Assembly: GCA_937896065.1 (NCBI GenBank)
Contig: CALBLI010000021.1
Location: 1 to 34,303, forward strand
Length of the DNA: 34,303 nucleotides
Direction: 5' to 3'
From: an uncultured Caryophanales bacterium
GTDB lineage: Bacteria; Bacillota_I; Bacilli_A; RFN20; CAG-288
The stretch's first letter is position 1. Each line of letters begins with the position of its first letter. The position numbers and the translations under genes are program-made. Below are positions 25,980-33,818 of this stretch, piece by piece. The notes below the pieces were generated by a model. The model saw nothing but the letters and a program-made list of their open reading frames with translations, had not been told where the DNA came from and did not search any database.

Positions 25980-26942
25980 ATGGAAAAACGAAATAATTGG
26001 AAAGCCTGGCTATATTTAGCACCTGTACTTATCTTGATGGCTGTGTTTACATTCTATCCGCTTATAAATACTTTTGTTGTCTCATTTATCAAGGATTACA
26101 ATTCATCTTATGGATTTAATGCTCAAATAGGCACATCTAATAGATACGTTAATACTGGATTCACATTCAATAATTACGGAGTTGTTTTAGGAATTACTCC
26201 TAGAAACCCATCTACTGGTATTTTAGATAAGACTTTCTTATCATTTACTGGTCCATCAGCATTAGGCAATACTTTCTTAATTACATTCGTTACTGTTCCA
26301 ATTTCAGTTATAATTGCTTTAGTCATTTCAATTGCAATCAATAGTATCAAAGTCTTAAAGAAATTTTTCCAAACAGTCTTCTTTATGCCATATGTTACTA
26401 ACGTTATTGCAGTCGGCATGGTTTTTTCAATTATTTTTTCAAGAACTGGTGTCTTTAATACTTTATTTAAATTAGATGTTAACTGGGTAAATGAAGGTGC
26501 TACATATTGGCGAAGTATGTTGATTCTTTTTGTTTATATTATTTGGAATGCCCTACCATATAAGATATTAATTTTCTTATCTGGCTTACAAAATATTGAT
26601 AAACAATATTATGACGCTGCAAAAATTGATTCGGCAAGTCCAGTGAAGGTAGCTACAAAGATAACTATTCCATTACTTTCACCACAAATCTTATATATTA
26701 CAATTACATCATTTATCTCTGCTTTTAAAGAATATAATTCAATCATTGGTTTGTTTAATAGAAACTATACGCATGATGGTAATTTGCCTGATTTATATAC
26801 TGTTGTTTATTATATTTATGACAAGCTTAATGCTTCTAGTCAAACTGAATATGCATCAGCAGCAGCTGTTGTCTTATTTGTCATCATCTTATTTATGACA
26901 CTTATTCAAATGAAGATATCAAAGAAGAGGGTCCATTATTAA
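25980..26942 (+). CDS. CUT1-type sugar ABC permease, MalF/UgpA-like
   Basis: A 320-residue permease with six membrane helices beginning with WLYLAPVLILMAVFTFYP, a typical MalF-like opening. The EAA loop, which docks into the ATPase, reads YYDAAKIDSASPVKVATKITIPLL, with Ser in place of the common Gly. The extracytoplasmic loop after TM1 (NSSYGFNAQ...NTGFTF) is of usual size. It starts 2 bp after the ATPase stop and ends 1 bp before the second permease, so translation is coupled. Confidence 0.95.
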   Translation: MEKRNNWKAWLYLAPVLILMAVFTFYPLINTFVVSFIKDYNSSYGFNAQIGTSNRYVNTGFTFNNYGVVLGITPRNPSTGILDKTFLSFTGPSALGNTFLITFVTVPISVIIALVISIAINSIKVLKKFFQTVFFMPYVTNVIAVGMVFSIIFSRTGVFNTLFKLDVNWVNEGATYWRSMLILFVYIIWNALPYKILIFLSGLQNIDKQYYDAAKIDSASPVKVATKITIPLLSPQILYITITSFISAFKEYNSIIGLFNRNYTHDGNLPDLYTVVYYIYDKLNASSQTEYASAAAVVLFVIILFMTLIQMKISKKRVHY

Positions 26943-26943
26943 T

Positions 26944-27915
26944 ATGAAACAAGCAACTATTCAAACCACTCATCTTAATCTTGTCATCCCTGGAAGACAA
27001 AAAGATGTTTTAACAACTCAAAAGAGAGATAAAATATTGAAAGCCATTGCTTTAATTTTGATTTATGTTTTTATTATTGCATGTGCAGTGTTAGTTATTT
27101 TCCCATTCTTTTACATGATTATCGGATCATTTATGCTTGAAGAAGATGTTATAGCTGGAAAATTATGGCCAACAGCCGGATCTTTTTTTGAAAATATTCA
27201 CTACAACTACACGCAAACCTTGCAAAGATTTGATTATTTTAAATATGTTGGAAATACTTTAATAGTAGGCTTTTCAACAACTGCTGGTTGTTTACTTATT
27301 ACTATTTTATCTGCCTTTGCTTTCTCTAGACTCCATTTTAAAGGAAGAGAAGTATTATTTACCATTTTCTTAGCTACGATGATGATTCCTGGTGAAATGA
27401 TGGTTATTACAAATTACACAACGATGAATAACTTAGGCCTTATTCCAACACAAGGGCAAACCAGAATTCAAGCATATTTGTGTATGATACTACCGTTTAT
27501 TTCCAGTGTCTTTTATATTTATTTGCTCAGGCAGAATTTCTTACAAATTCCTAATGAACTTTATTTTTCAAGCAAAGTAGATGGTAAAAGTGATTGGCAG
27601 TATTTATGGAAAGTTATGGTTCCACTTGCTAGTCCAACATTAATTACAATTACTATTCTTTCGTTAATTGGTTCCTGGAATGCATATGTCTGGCCAAATT
27701 TAGTAACTAAAAATAATGACTATTGGTTGATATCAGTTGCTATGAGAGGAAGTGCTTTACAACTTCCTGATCCATTAGCACCTGATGTATATAAAACTCA
27801 GTCTTCATGGACAATGGTAGCAAGTACATTAACTGTTTTACCATTACTTATTTTATTTATTATCTTTAGAAAATATATTATGAAAGGTACTGGTCGTGCT
27901 GGTATCAAAGGATAA
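26944..27915 (+). CDS. CUT1-type sugar ABC permease, MalG/UgpE-like
   Basis: A 323-residue permease with six membrane helices preceded by an N-terminal cytoplasmic segment of about 40 residues. Its EAA loop reads LYFSSKVDGKSDWQYLWKVMVPLA and keeps the Gly. MIPGEMMVI and SWNAYVWPN are typical MalG landmarks. Starts 1 bp after the first permease. GAGGGT lies 14 nt upstream in the previous gene. Confidence 0.95.
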   Translation: MKQATIQTTHLNLVIPGRQKDVLTTQKRDKILKAIALILIYVFIIACAVLVIFPFFYMIIGSFMLEEDVIAGKLWPTAGSFFENIHYNYTQTLQRFDYFKYVGNTLIVGFSTTAGCLLITILSAFAFSRLHFKGREVLFTIFLATMMIPGEMMVITNYTTMNNLGLIPTQGQTRIQAYLCMILPFISSVFYIYLLRQNFLQIPNELYFSSKVDGKSDWQYLWKVMVPLASPTLITITILSLIGSWNAYVWPNLVTKNNDYWLISVAMRGSALQLPDPLAPDVYKTQSSWTMVASTLTVLPLLILFIIFRKYIMKGTGRAGIKG

Positions 27916-27944
27916 TTGATAAAGGTAATAAATATAGATTAAAT
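27916..27944 (+). promoter_or_regulatory. Possible internal promoter before the binding protein
   Basis: TTGATA (27916-27921), 17-bp spacer, TTAAAT (27939-27944). An extra promoter here would explain higher synthesis of the binding protein than of the permeases. Confidence 0.4.
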
Positions 27945-27961
27945 ATTTTTAAGGAGGGACT

Positions 27962-29593
27962 ATGAAAAAGTATTTAAAATCTAAGATTTCGTTATTAGCA
28001 TTATGTGCAATAACAACAATTTCTCTTTCAGGGTGTAAGAAAAAAGATAACACAATTACAGTAACTTGGTGGAATAATTATAAAGATCCTGTAGTTGATA
28101 AAGTTGATTTAGAGGAATCAAAGAAAAGTAGCACCTATAATGAATATTGGTTTGCAAAAGATGTCATTGCTAAATTTGAACAATCTCATCCAAATATTAA
28201 AATTGAGATGACTTACAAAGGTGGTTATAATGATATTGCAACTGAAATTAAAAATGGTATGGCAACTGGAAATTATCCTTCACTTGCATCTGGTTATCCT
28301 GATAATACAGCTGTTTATGCAGAAAATGGTATCACATATGACGTGTCTTCATTAATTGATGATGAAAGATTTGGTTTTGGTAAAGTAGGTTCAGCTAATG
28401 CAACCTATACTACTGAAGATGATGCTAGTTTATATAGTGATGATTCATCTACATCAAAATCTGATTTTTCTTCTAACTTTTTAAGTATTGAAAAAACAAT
28501 GTATTCTGGTCATCTTTATTCAATGCCATATTCAAAATCATCTGAAGCTTTGCTTGTAAATAAAGATATGATGGATAAAGTTGGTGCTGGAAAAGCAGGA
28601 ACAGATACTACAACAACAAGTAAAGGAAAGGTAGTTCCCTCATATACTGCACCAGTTGCTCAAGCATCAAAAACAGCTTATACATTAGATGCTAACGGCG
28701 ATGGCACAGTCACTTTTGGTGAACTTGTTGCTGTTGGAAGAAAAGCAAAAGCTGACTTCCCAGGTGTTTTTGGAAGTGATGTTAATAAAAATAAAAAAGG
28801 TCTTTTAGTTGCTGCTCCTATTGTTTGGGATAGTGCTGAAAATTTATTCATCACTGCATGTGAAGCATTAGGTATTCCTTATCTTGATGCAAATGGAAGC
28901 GATGCTTCTAAGCAAGTTCTATTTAATAATGATGATGCAAAGAAGGTTGTTACATATTTAAAAACTTTATTTGATGAAGGTATCTTTGCAACAAAGAATC
29001 AATTATATTTTTCAGATGAAGGTAAAGGATATCATCAATATCCAACACAACTTTTACATGATGGAAAAGCCTTAGCTGTTATTTCATCTACTGCTGGTGC
29101 AAGATATGTTGTAGATGATGGATATACTGCAGATATATTATCTGTTCCTTCATTCTCTGCTTCAGAGATGGGATTAACTGGAGATAAAGTCTCATTAAAA
29201 GCTATTTCTCAAGGACCATCAATTACTTTCTTCCAAAGTCAAGGTGGTGATGTTAGAATACCAAGAGCTGCTTTTGAATTCTATAAGTTCTTAACAAATT
29301 CTACAAACTCCGCTGAACTTGCAAGAAAGACAGCTTATTTCCCACTTAGAACTTCCGCAAGTAATACAATTATTAACGAATATAAAAACAAAACATCTAA
29401 ATCAGATGTTGCTGTCGGTAAAATGTTTGAATTAAATAATTCTTATAATGAAAAGAATTGTAATTTTATGACTCAAGCTTTTACATATTCTGCTGCTTCA
29501 AGAACTGCTGTTGGCAAATTGATTGATTCTGTCTTTACTGGAACATCAGTTAATGAAGCATTTACAACCGCATATACTAGTGTTGTTAAATAA
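27962..29593 (+). CDS. Sugar-binding lipoprotein of the ABC importer
   Basis: Family 1 solute-binding protein, 543 residues, longer than the usual 420. Signal ends in LSGC with lipidated Cys25, preceded by AAGGAGGG. After the Cys comes TVTWWNNYKDP, the typical first strand; the binding lobes follow, with YSMPYSKSSEAL around 186-197 a family landmark. Two additions stand out: a Ser/Thr-rich loop at about 148-170 and an EF-hand-like loop DANGDGTVTFGE (243-254) with the Ca ligands D243, N245, D247, T249 and E254 in place. The EF-hand site is known in some binding proteins of this class (alginate- and galactose-type) to bind calcium structurally. Sugar unknown; no glycosidase or regulator lies nearby. 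Confidence 0.93.
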   Translation: MKKYLKSKISLLALCAITTISLSGCKKKDNTITVTWWNNYKDPVVDKVDLEESKKSSTYNEYWFAKDVIAKFEQSHPNIKIEMTYKGGYNDIATEIKNGMATGNYPSLASGYPDNTAVYAENGITYDVSSLIDDERFGFGKVGSANATYTTEDDASLYSDDSSTSKSDFSSNFLSIEKTMYSGHLYSMPYSKSSEALLVNKDMMDKVGAGKAGTDTTTTSKGKVVPSYTAPVAQASKTAYTLDANGDGTVTFGELVAVGRKAKADFPGVFGSDVNKNKKGLLVAAPIVWDSAENLFITACEALGIPYLDANGSDASKQVLFNNDDAKKVVTYLKTLFDEGIFATKNQLYFSDEGKGYHQYPTQLLHDGKALAVISSTAGARYVVDDGYTADILSVPSFSASEMGLTGDKVSLKAISQGPSITFFQSQGGDVRIPRAAFEFYKFLTNSTNSAELARKTAYFPLRTSASNTIINEYKNKTSKSDVAVGKMFELNNSYNEKNCNFMTQAFTYSAASRTAVGKLIDSVFTGTSVNEAFTTAYTSVVK

Positions 29594-29612
29594 AAATATC
29601 TAAATCGTAATT

Positions 29613-29912
29613 ATGAAAAAACTTCGCTCTGAATTAACTTATAACGAACAACTATCTCACTATCAGGAAAAGAAAAATACTGGTATGGCTTTTATAATTG
29701 TTTCAATTATTTTGCTTATTATTGGTGCGGTGTTTTTCTTTCTTTCTTATAAATATAACAATATTAGAGTCAGAGTATTTGTTATTGGTTTAGAATTTTT
29801 TGTTTCAGTCGCATGCTTAGCTGTAGCAGCTATCTTAGCAACATTAGGGTGCTATTTTACTATTTCTTCAACTAGTAAGTTAAAGAAGATGAAAAATAAT
29901 AAAAACAACTAA
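29613..29912 (+). CDS. Small two-helix membrane protein in the sugar ABC operon
   Basis: A 99-residue protein with two hydrophobic segments (about 25-45 and 55-80), a Lys/Glu-rich start (MKKLRSELTYNEQLSHYQEKK) and a Lys/Asn tail. No family recognised. It follows the binding-protein gene by 19 bp, has no clear ribosome site, and shares the operon terminator, so it may be an accessory of the transporter. It is the last gene of the operon. Confidence 0.6.
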   Translation: MKKLRSELTYNEQLSHYQEKKNTGMAFIIVSIILLIIGAVFFFLSYKYNNIRVRVFVIGLEFFVSVACLAVAAILATLGCYFTISSTSKLKKMKNNKNN

Positions 29913-29938
29913 CAAACATTATTTAGAATAAATTCAAT

Positions 29939-29975
29939 AAAAAGGTCGAACTGTTTTAAACATTCCGACCTTTTT
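29939..29975 (+). terminator. Terminator of the sugar ABC operon
   Basis: AAAAAGGTCG (29939-29948) pairs with CGACCTTTTT (29966-29975); inner TGTTT and AAACA extend the stem. The U-tract is on the plus strand, 27 bp after the last gene. Confidence 0.85.
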
Positions 29976-29981
29976 ATTTAC

Positions 29982-30011
29982 TTGAAAAAATGCCGGTGGG
30001 GGGTATATAAT
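29982..30011 (+). promoter_or_regulatory. Promoter of the LRR lipoprotein gene with a G-rich spacer
   Basis: TTGAAA (29982-29987), 18-bp spacer, TATAAT (30006-30011). The spacer contains GCCGGTGGGGGG, strikingly GC-rich for this genome, and could be a regulator site. Confidence 0.65.
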
Positions 30012-30040
30012 TTAGCTATCTTTTCAAGGAGATTTTTTAT

Positions 30041-32653
30041 ATGAAAAAAACTAAGTTTTTACCACTGCTTTCACTATTTTTAATTACTGCTTCCTGTTCT
30101 AAAATTAGTAATGTTAATCCGTCTACTTCTATTTCTTCAACAAGTTCATCATCGAGCTCACAAAATGATCCTGAAGTTGAAGAGAAAGTGACTGACGAAA
30201 GCTCGTTTGAATATGATTATAATCTTAATTTTGATACTGTAACTATAACTGCTTTAAAAGAAGGTGATTACGATGCTATTGTTATTCCAGATTATATAGA
30301 CGGTAGAAAAGTGACTTCACTAAGTGATTCTATTTTTTTTAATGAAACTAATAGCAGAGTAAAAAGAATTTATATCGGTGAATTTGTAAATGCAATTTTT
30401 GGTCGTGCATTTTATAATTTTGATAGTATTGAAAAAATTGAAGTATCTGAAAAAAATGAGGCCTATTTTTCCAAAAATAATTTACTTATTAGTAATAAAG
30501 GTATGATTGTTTTAGGTTGTAAAAATTCTCAAATACCAACTGACACTTCATTAACAATTGCTTCTTATTCATTTGCTAATAAAAATATAGAATCGATATA
30601 TATTCCTAAAAATGTTACAAGTATTGATTATACTGCATTTTGTGGTAATAAAAATTTAGCTAAATTTGTTGTTGAAGAAGGAAGTAGTTATTCTACAGGT
30701 GAAAATGGTACATATCTTATTGAAAATAATAATACTCTTGTAAGTGGAAGTATTAATACATCAACAATTTCTCAACAAATAACTAAAATTGGAGCTTATG
30801 CATTCTATGGAATAGGAATCAAAAAGCTTAATATTCCTAAAACTATTACTTCGCTTACTGCTGGTTCAAAAGATTATTCATATACTTTTTGGTATTCATC
30901 ACTTGAAGAATTAACATTCGATGAAGATATTAAGATCACTTCATTTGCTAGAGGGTGCAAACATATGCCCTATTTAAAAGAGTTTAAATATCCAAAAAGT
31001 TTAATTTTTCAAGGTGGAGAGGCTGATGTAAATATGGTTGACAATGGTGTCACTTATTGTGAAGTGCTTGAAACAATATATTTTGTAACGGATGTTTATT
31101 ATTTATTCTATCAATTATTTGATGGCAATACGGCTTTAAAAAATGTTGTTTTAAATAATTCTACAAAATATAAATTTTCCAATAATTGTTTAATAGAAAA
31201 TAATATAGGTATTATCAAGTACATAGGAAAAGATGAAACTTTCACTATTCCCGATGGGATTACACAAATTGCACGTTATGCATTTGCAAATAATAAATAT
31301 ATTAAAAATGTAATTTTACCATCTAGTGTCTTTTTTATTGGTGATTATGCATTTAATGATTCATCTCTTGAAACTATTCAGCTTGATTATGTTACAACTA
31401 TAGGTACTGGAGCATTTGCTAATTGTAGTAATTTAAAAACAATTCATTTTCCAAATATTTCAATGAGAGGATATATGTTTTTAAATTCACGAATTGAAAA
31501 GCTATTTATTAAAACAGGTTTTGCTGATTCAGCATTTTATGGAACTGAAGTAGGAAGCATCGAATATGAAGGGAAAGATGGTACATATAAAACAACTGAT
31601 GATAAAAAATCATTATGTATTGAATCAGCACTAAAGTTGGCTTTCACAAATGAAAATGGGGGCATAACTATTCCAAGTACAGCAAAATCAATTTCATCAG
31701 ATGCGTGTAGAGGTAGAGAAATTACAAATTTAGTTATACCAAATAATATAACTTCAATTGGAGCAGCTGCTTTTAAAGATACAAAAAAATTACAAGCTGT
31801 TTATATGTCAGATAGTGTAGCAACTGCAGGTATGGAATTATTTGAGGGCTCTTCTTTAAACAGTATTAGATTATCAAATAAATTAGATAGACTATATTCT
31901 TCAGCTTTTGCAAAATGTGAAAATTTAAAAGAAATTGTTTTACCAGATAGCTTAACTATTATTGATAATAATACTTTTGAAAGTAGTGGACTGATTAAAA
32001 TACAGCTATCTCAAAAATTGAAAAAAATATATTCTGCTGTATTTAGAAATTGTCGTTTTTTAGAAAGCATTTCATTACCAAATACAGTAACTGCTTTAGG
32101 AACTGAAACATTTAATGGCTGCTATAATTTAAAATATGTTAAATTGTCTAATAATTTGACTGAAATAAATACACGTACATTCAATAAATGTATATCACTT
32201 AAAAATGTTGATATTCCTTTAAATGTGACTTCAATAAAAGATTATGCATTTTCCGGTTGTGGACTAGAAACAATTCAAATACCTAGTAAAGTAACTTCAC
32301 TAAGTACATGTTGTTTTAGTTCCACTAGAAATTTAAAAGAATTTACTTTCACATCATCTATAAATAGTATAAGTACTTGTATATTTGAAAATTCAGCCAT
32401 TGAAAAAGTTGAAATAAAAGGGGTTAAGACTTTTTCATTTTATCCAGATGGCTCTTATTCTCCTAATGCTACATTTTATATGGCGTATAATTTAAAAGAA
32501 ATAAAGTTTGATGGAACTCTTGATCAATTCAAGCAATGTTTTAGCAATAATGGATTATGTTTTAAAAGTAATTTTGATGGTAAGCTTGAGAAAGTGACAT
32601 ATTTTGAAAACAATGAATATAAAACAATTAATGCGAATGATATAACATGGTGA
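30041..32653 (+). CDS. BspA-type leucine-rich-repeat surface lipoprotein
   Basis: An 870-residue lipoprotein. The signal ends in TASC (lipidated Cys19; -3 Thr is unusual), followed by a Ser-rich linker and an acidic segment. From about residue 75 the rest is tandem LRR_5-type repeats of 20-25 residues, with the form L-x-x-I-x-I/L-P-x-x-V-T-S-I-x-x-x-A-F-x-x-C/N-x-x-L (for example IPLNVTSIKDYAFSGCGLET). The repeats form an extended solenoid used by BspA-like proteins for binding host or microbial surfaces. It sits alone behind its own promoter. GCC-poor codon usage fits the neighbours, so there is no sign of recent transfer. Ligand unknown. Confidence 0.93.
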   Translation: MKKTKFLPLLSLFLITASCSKISNVNPSTSISSTSSSSSSQNDPEVEEKVTDESSFEYDYNLNFDTVTITALKEGDYDAIVIPDYIDGRKVTSLSDSIFFNETNSRVKRIYIGEFVNAIFGRAFYNFDSIEKIEVSEKNEAYFSKNNLLISNKGMIVLGCKNSQIPTDTSLTIASYSFANKNIESIYIPKNVTSIDYTAFCGNKNLAKFVVEEGSSYSTGENGTYLIENNNTLVSGSINTSTISQQITKIGAYAFYGIGIKKLNIPKTITSLTAGSKDYSYTFWYSSLEELTFDEDIKITSFARGCKHMPYLKEFKYPKSLIFQGGEADVNMVDNGVTYCEVLETIYFVTDVYYLFYQLFDGNTALKNVVLNNSTKYKFSNNCLIENNIGIIKYIGKDETFTIPDGITQIARYAFANNKYIKNVILPSSVFFIGDYAFNDSSLETIQLDYVTTIGTGAFANCSNLKTIHFPNISMRGYMFLNSRIEKLFIKTGFADSAFYGTEVGSIEYEGKDGTYKTTDDKKSLCIESALKLAFTNENGGITIPSTAKSISSDACRGREITNLVIPNNITSIGAAAFKDTKKLQAVYMSDSVATAGMELFEGSSLNSIRLSNKLDRLYSSAFAKCENLKEIVLPDSLTIIDNNTFESSGLIKIQLSQKLKKIYSAVFRNCRFLESISLPNTVTALGTETFNGCYNLKYVKLSNNLTEINTRTFNKCISLKNVDIPLNVTSIKDYAFSGCGLETIQIPSKVTSLSTCCFSSTRNLKEFTFTSSINSISTCIFENSAIEKVEIKGVKTFSFYPDGSYSPNATFYMAYNLKEIKFDGTLDQFKQCFSNNGLCFKSNFDGKLEKVTYFENNEYKTINANDITW

Positions 32654-32667
32654 TTTAAAATCCAAAG

Positions 32668-32719
32668 TTAGTAGTTTCTATTATGCGTTATTGAATTTGC
32701 AAATAATAGAAACTATTAA
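32668..32719. repeat. 17-bp inverted repeat after the LRR gene
   Basis: Arms 32668-32684 and 32703-32719 pair over 17 bp with one G-U and an 18-base loop. No T-run follows on either strand, so it is not a standard terminator. It may stabilise the LRR mRNA 3' end or be a protein site. Confidence 0.6.
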
Positions 32720-32833
32720 CTATAAGTTGATATAACAATTTATACATTAAAATAATTAATAATATTGTGCTTTATATTTATGAAATAACGCTAATATTAA
32801 GGAATAAATGGTCAATTGAAATAATTAAATTAC

Positions 32834-32862
32834 TTGACATATCGAATAAAAATCTTGATAAT
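32834..32862 (+). promoter_or_regulatory. Promoter of tRNA-Ser
   Basis: TTGACA (32834-32839, perfect), 17-bp spacer, GATAAT (32857-32862). The start would be near 32869, about 9 nt before the mature 5' end. Confidence 0.85.
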
Positions 32863-32877
32863 ATTAAGGCCGTTTAT

Positions 32878-32968
32878 GGAGCAGTACTCAAGTTGGTGAA
32901 GAGGAGTCCCTGCTAAGGATTTAGCACGAGCAATCGTGGCGGGAGTTCAAGTCTCCCCTGCTCCGCCA
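32878..32968 (+). tRNA. tRNA-Ser(GCU)
   Basis: 91 nt including encoded CCA. Acceptor GGAGCAG pairs with CTGCTCC (32958-32964), discriminator G, CCA 32966-32968. Anticodon stem AGTCC/GGATT around loop CTGCTAA gives anticodon GCU (32912-32914), reading AGC/AGU. The long class II variable arm (CACGA/TCGTG) identifies serine. T-arm is GGGAG/CTCCC with TTCAAGT. Confidence 0.97.
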
Positions 32969-32981
32969 CTTTAATTAAATT

Positions 32982-33010
32982 AGTCTGGTACAATGTTATC
33001 AGACTTTTTT
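32982..33010 (+). terminator. Terminator of tRNA-Ser
   Basis: AGTCTGGTA (32982-32990) pairs with TATCAGACT (32997-33005; one G-U), then UUUUUU to 33010. Confidence 0.85.
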
Positions 33011-33094
33011 ATTGTGTAAGTGGCAAAATTACGTTTAAAATGATGTAATTCACTTTAAAAAATGAATTTTATTAGTTTTGCAGGCTGTTAGTAG

Positions 33095-33360
33095 ACCTCA
33101 TTTGAAACCTCTAATGCAGTAGACAGATTTTGTAAGACTTATAATGAAATTATTTCATCAGGAGATATTGAACTATTAGTTGTTATTTCCATTTTTATAC
33201 ATGATTTCCTTTGTATCCACCCATTTAACAATGGCAACGTTCCTGCAGCATTTTATACTGTGTTTTAAAAGTGTCAAACTAAATCTGGTAATGATTATTG
33301 AAACATTCTGTATTTAATTATACAGATTAGAGTTTATAAAGTTAAAACGCAAATTTTATT
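33095..33360 (+). pseudogene. Decayed Fic (AMPylase) domain gene fragment
   Basis: In one reading frame the DNA encodes SNAVDRFCKTYNEIISSG, then IFIHDFLCIHPFNNGN, the core of Fic proteins that transfer AMP to target proteins (consensus HPFxDGNGR). The motif breaks after GN: the Gly-Arg is gone. A stop (TAA 33266-33268) follows within 13 codons, and a segment of about 40 residues usually present is missing. The frame then resumes with SGNDY, an in-frame TGA at the position of a commonly conserved Trp or Thr, and NILYLIIQIRVYKV, matching the helix after the motif. There is no start codon. It is non-functional. Confidence 0.8.
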
Positions 33361-33401
33361 GAAAAATTGAATTCTTATATTACCTGACTTTGGTAGTGAG
33401 C

Positions 33402-33629
33402 CTAAAATGAAGTATTAAGATCAACATCATTTAAAAGGTTATCAAGGTTCTTTTTGGTAAGATAAAGATTACCTAATTTTGAAAGTCCAAGAGTACTTTT
33501 TATTTTCAAATAAGTTTCACTTCTTATTGCATTATTTATATAATTTTTTTCAGGAGTTTCAGTTACATTATATTCTCTTATAAAAGATATCAGTTCTGAA
33601 GAAGATAATTCATCATTGAAGACTTTCAA
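33402..33629 (-). CDS. Hypothetical small protein, possibly a gene remnant
   Basis: 75 codons with TTG as the only candidate start at 33629 and no ribosome site before it. The frame stays open upstream to 33728 without any ATG, which suggests a gene that lost its 5' end. The sequence looks protein-like (SSSELISFIREYNVTETPEK, then NLYLTKKNLDNLLND), with helix-rich, charged residues, but it matches no family I recognise. It lies next to the Fic remnant in a decayed stretch, so it is best treated as doubtful. Confidence 0.25.
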   Translation of the reverse strand: MKVFNDELSSSELISFIREYNVTETPEKNYINNAIRSETYLKIKSTLGLSKLGNLYLTKKNLDNLLNDVDLNTSF

Positions 33630-33818
33630 CTCTAACAGTCTTAAAACAACTAAAGATAGAACATTACTGCAATTAAAGGTTATAATTATTATATGAAAAA
33701 GAGATAAATAATAAGAAAAACTAAATATTTAGAAATGAATTCAAATCAAACCATTAATTTAAAATTTTAGTTTTTACTTATTGATTCTATTTGAAAATGA
33801 ATGATGAGGTGTCTTTAT

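Larger units (their letters stand above)
33011..33818. other. Decayed interval of about 0.8 kb between tRNA-Ser and the hydrolase gene
   Basis: It holds the Fic pseudogene and one doubtful minus-strand reading frame; the remainder (33011-33094, 33361-33401, 33630-33818) has only short, interrupted frames. It begins directly after the tRNA-Ser terminator. No copy of the tRNA 3' end, integrase or transposase is visible, so an att-type origin is not supported. Confidence 0.6.

Noticed and set aside
32878..33818. tRNA-Ser as an integration site of a mobile element
   Set aside because: The following stretch is decayed and holds a Fic remnant, but no repeat of the tRNA 3' end, integrase or other element gene is visible.
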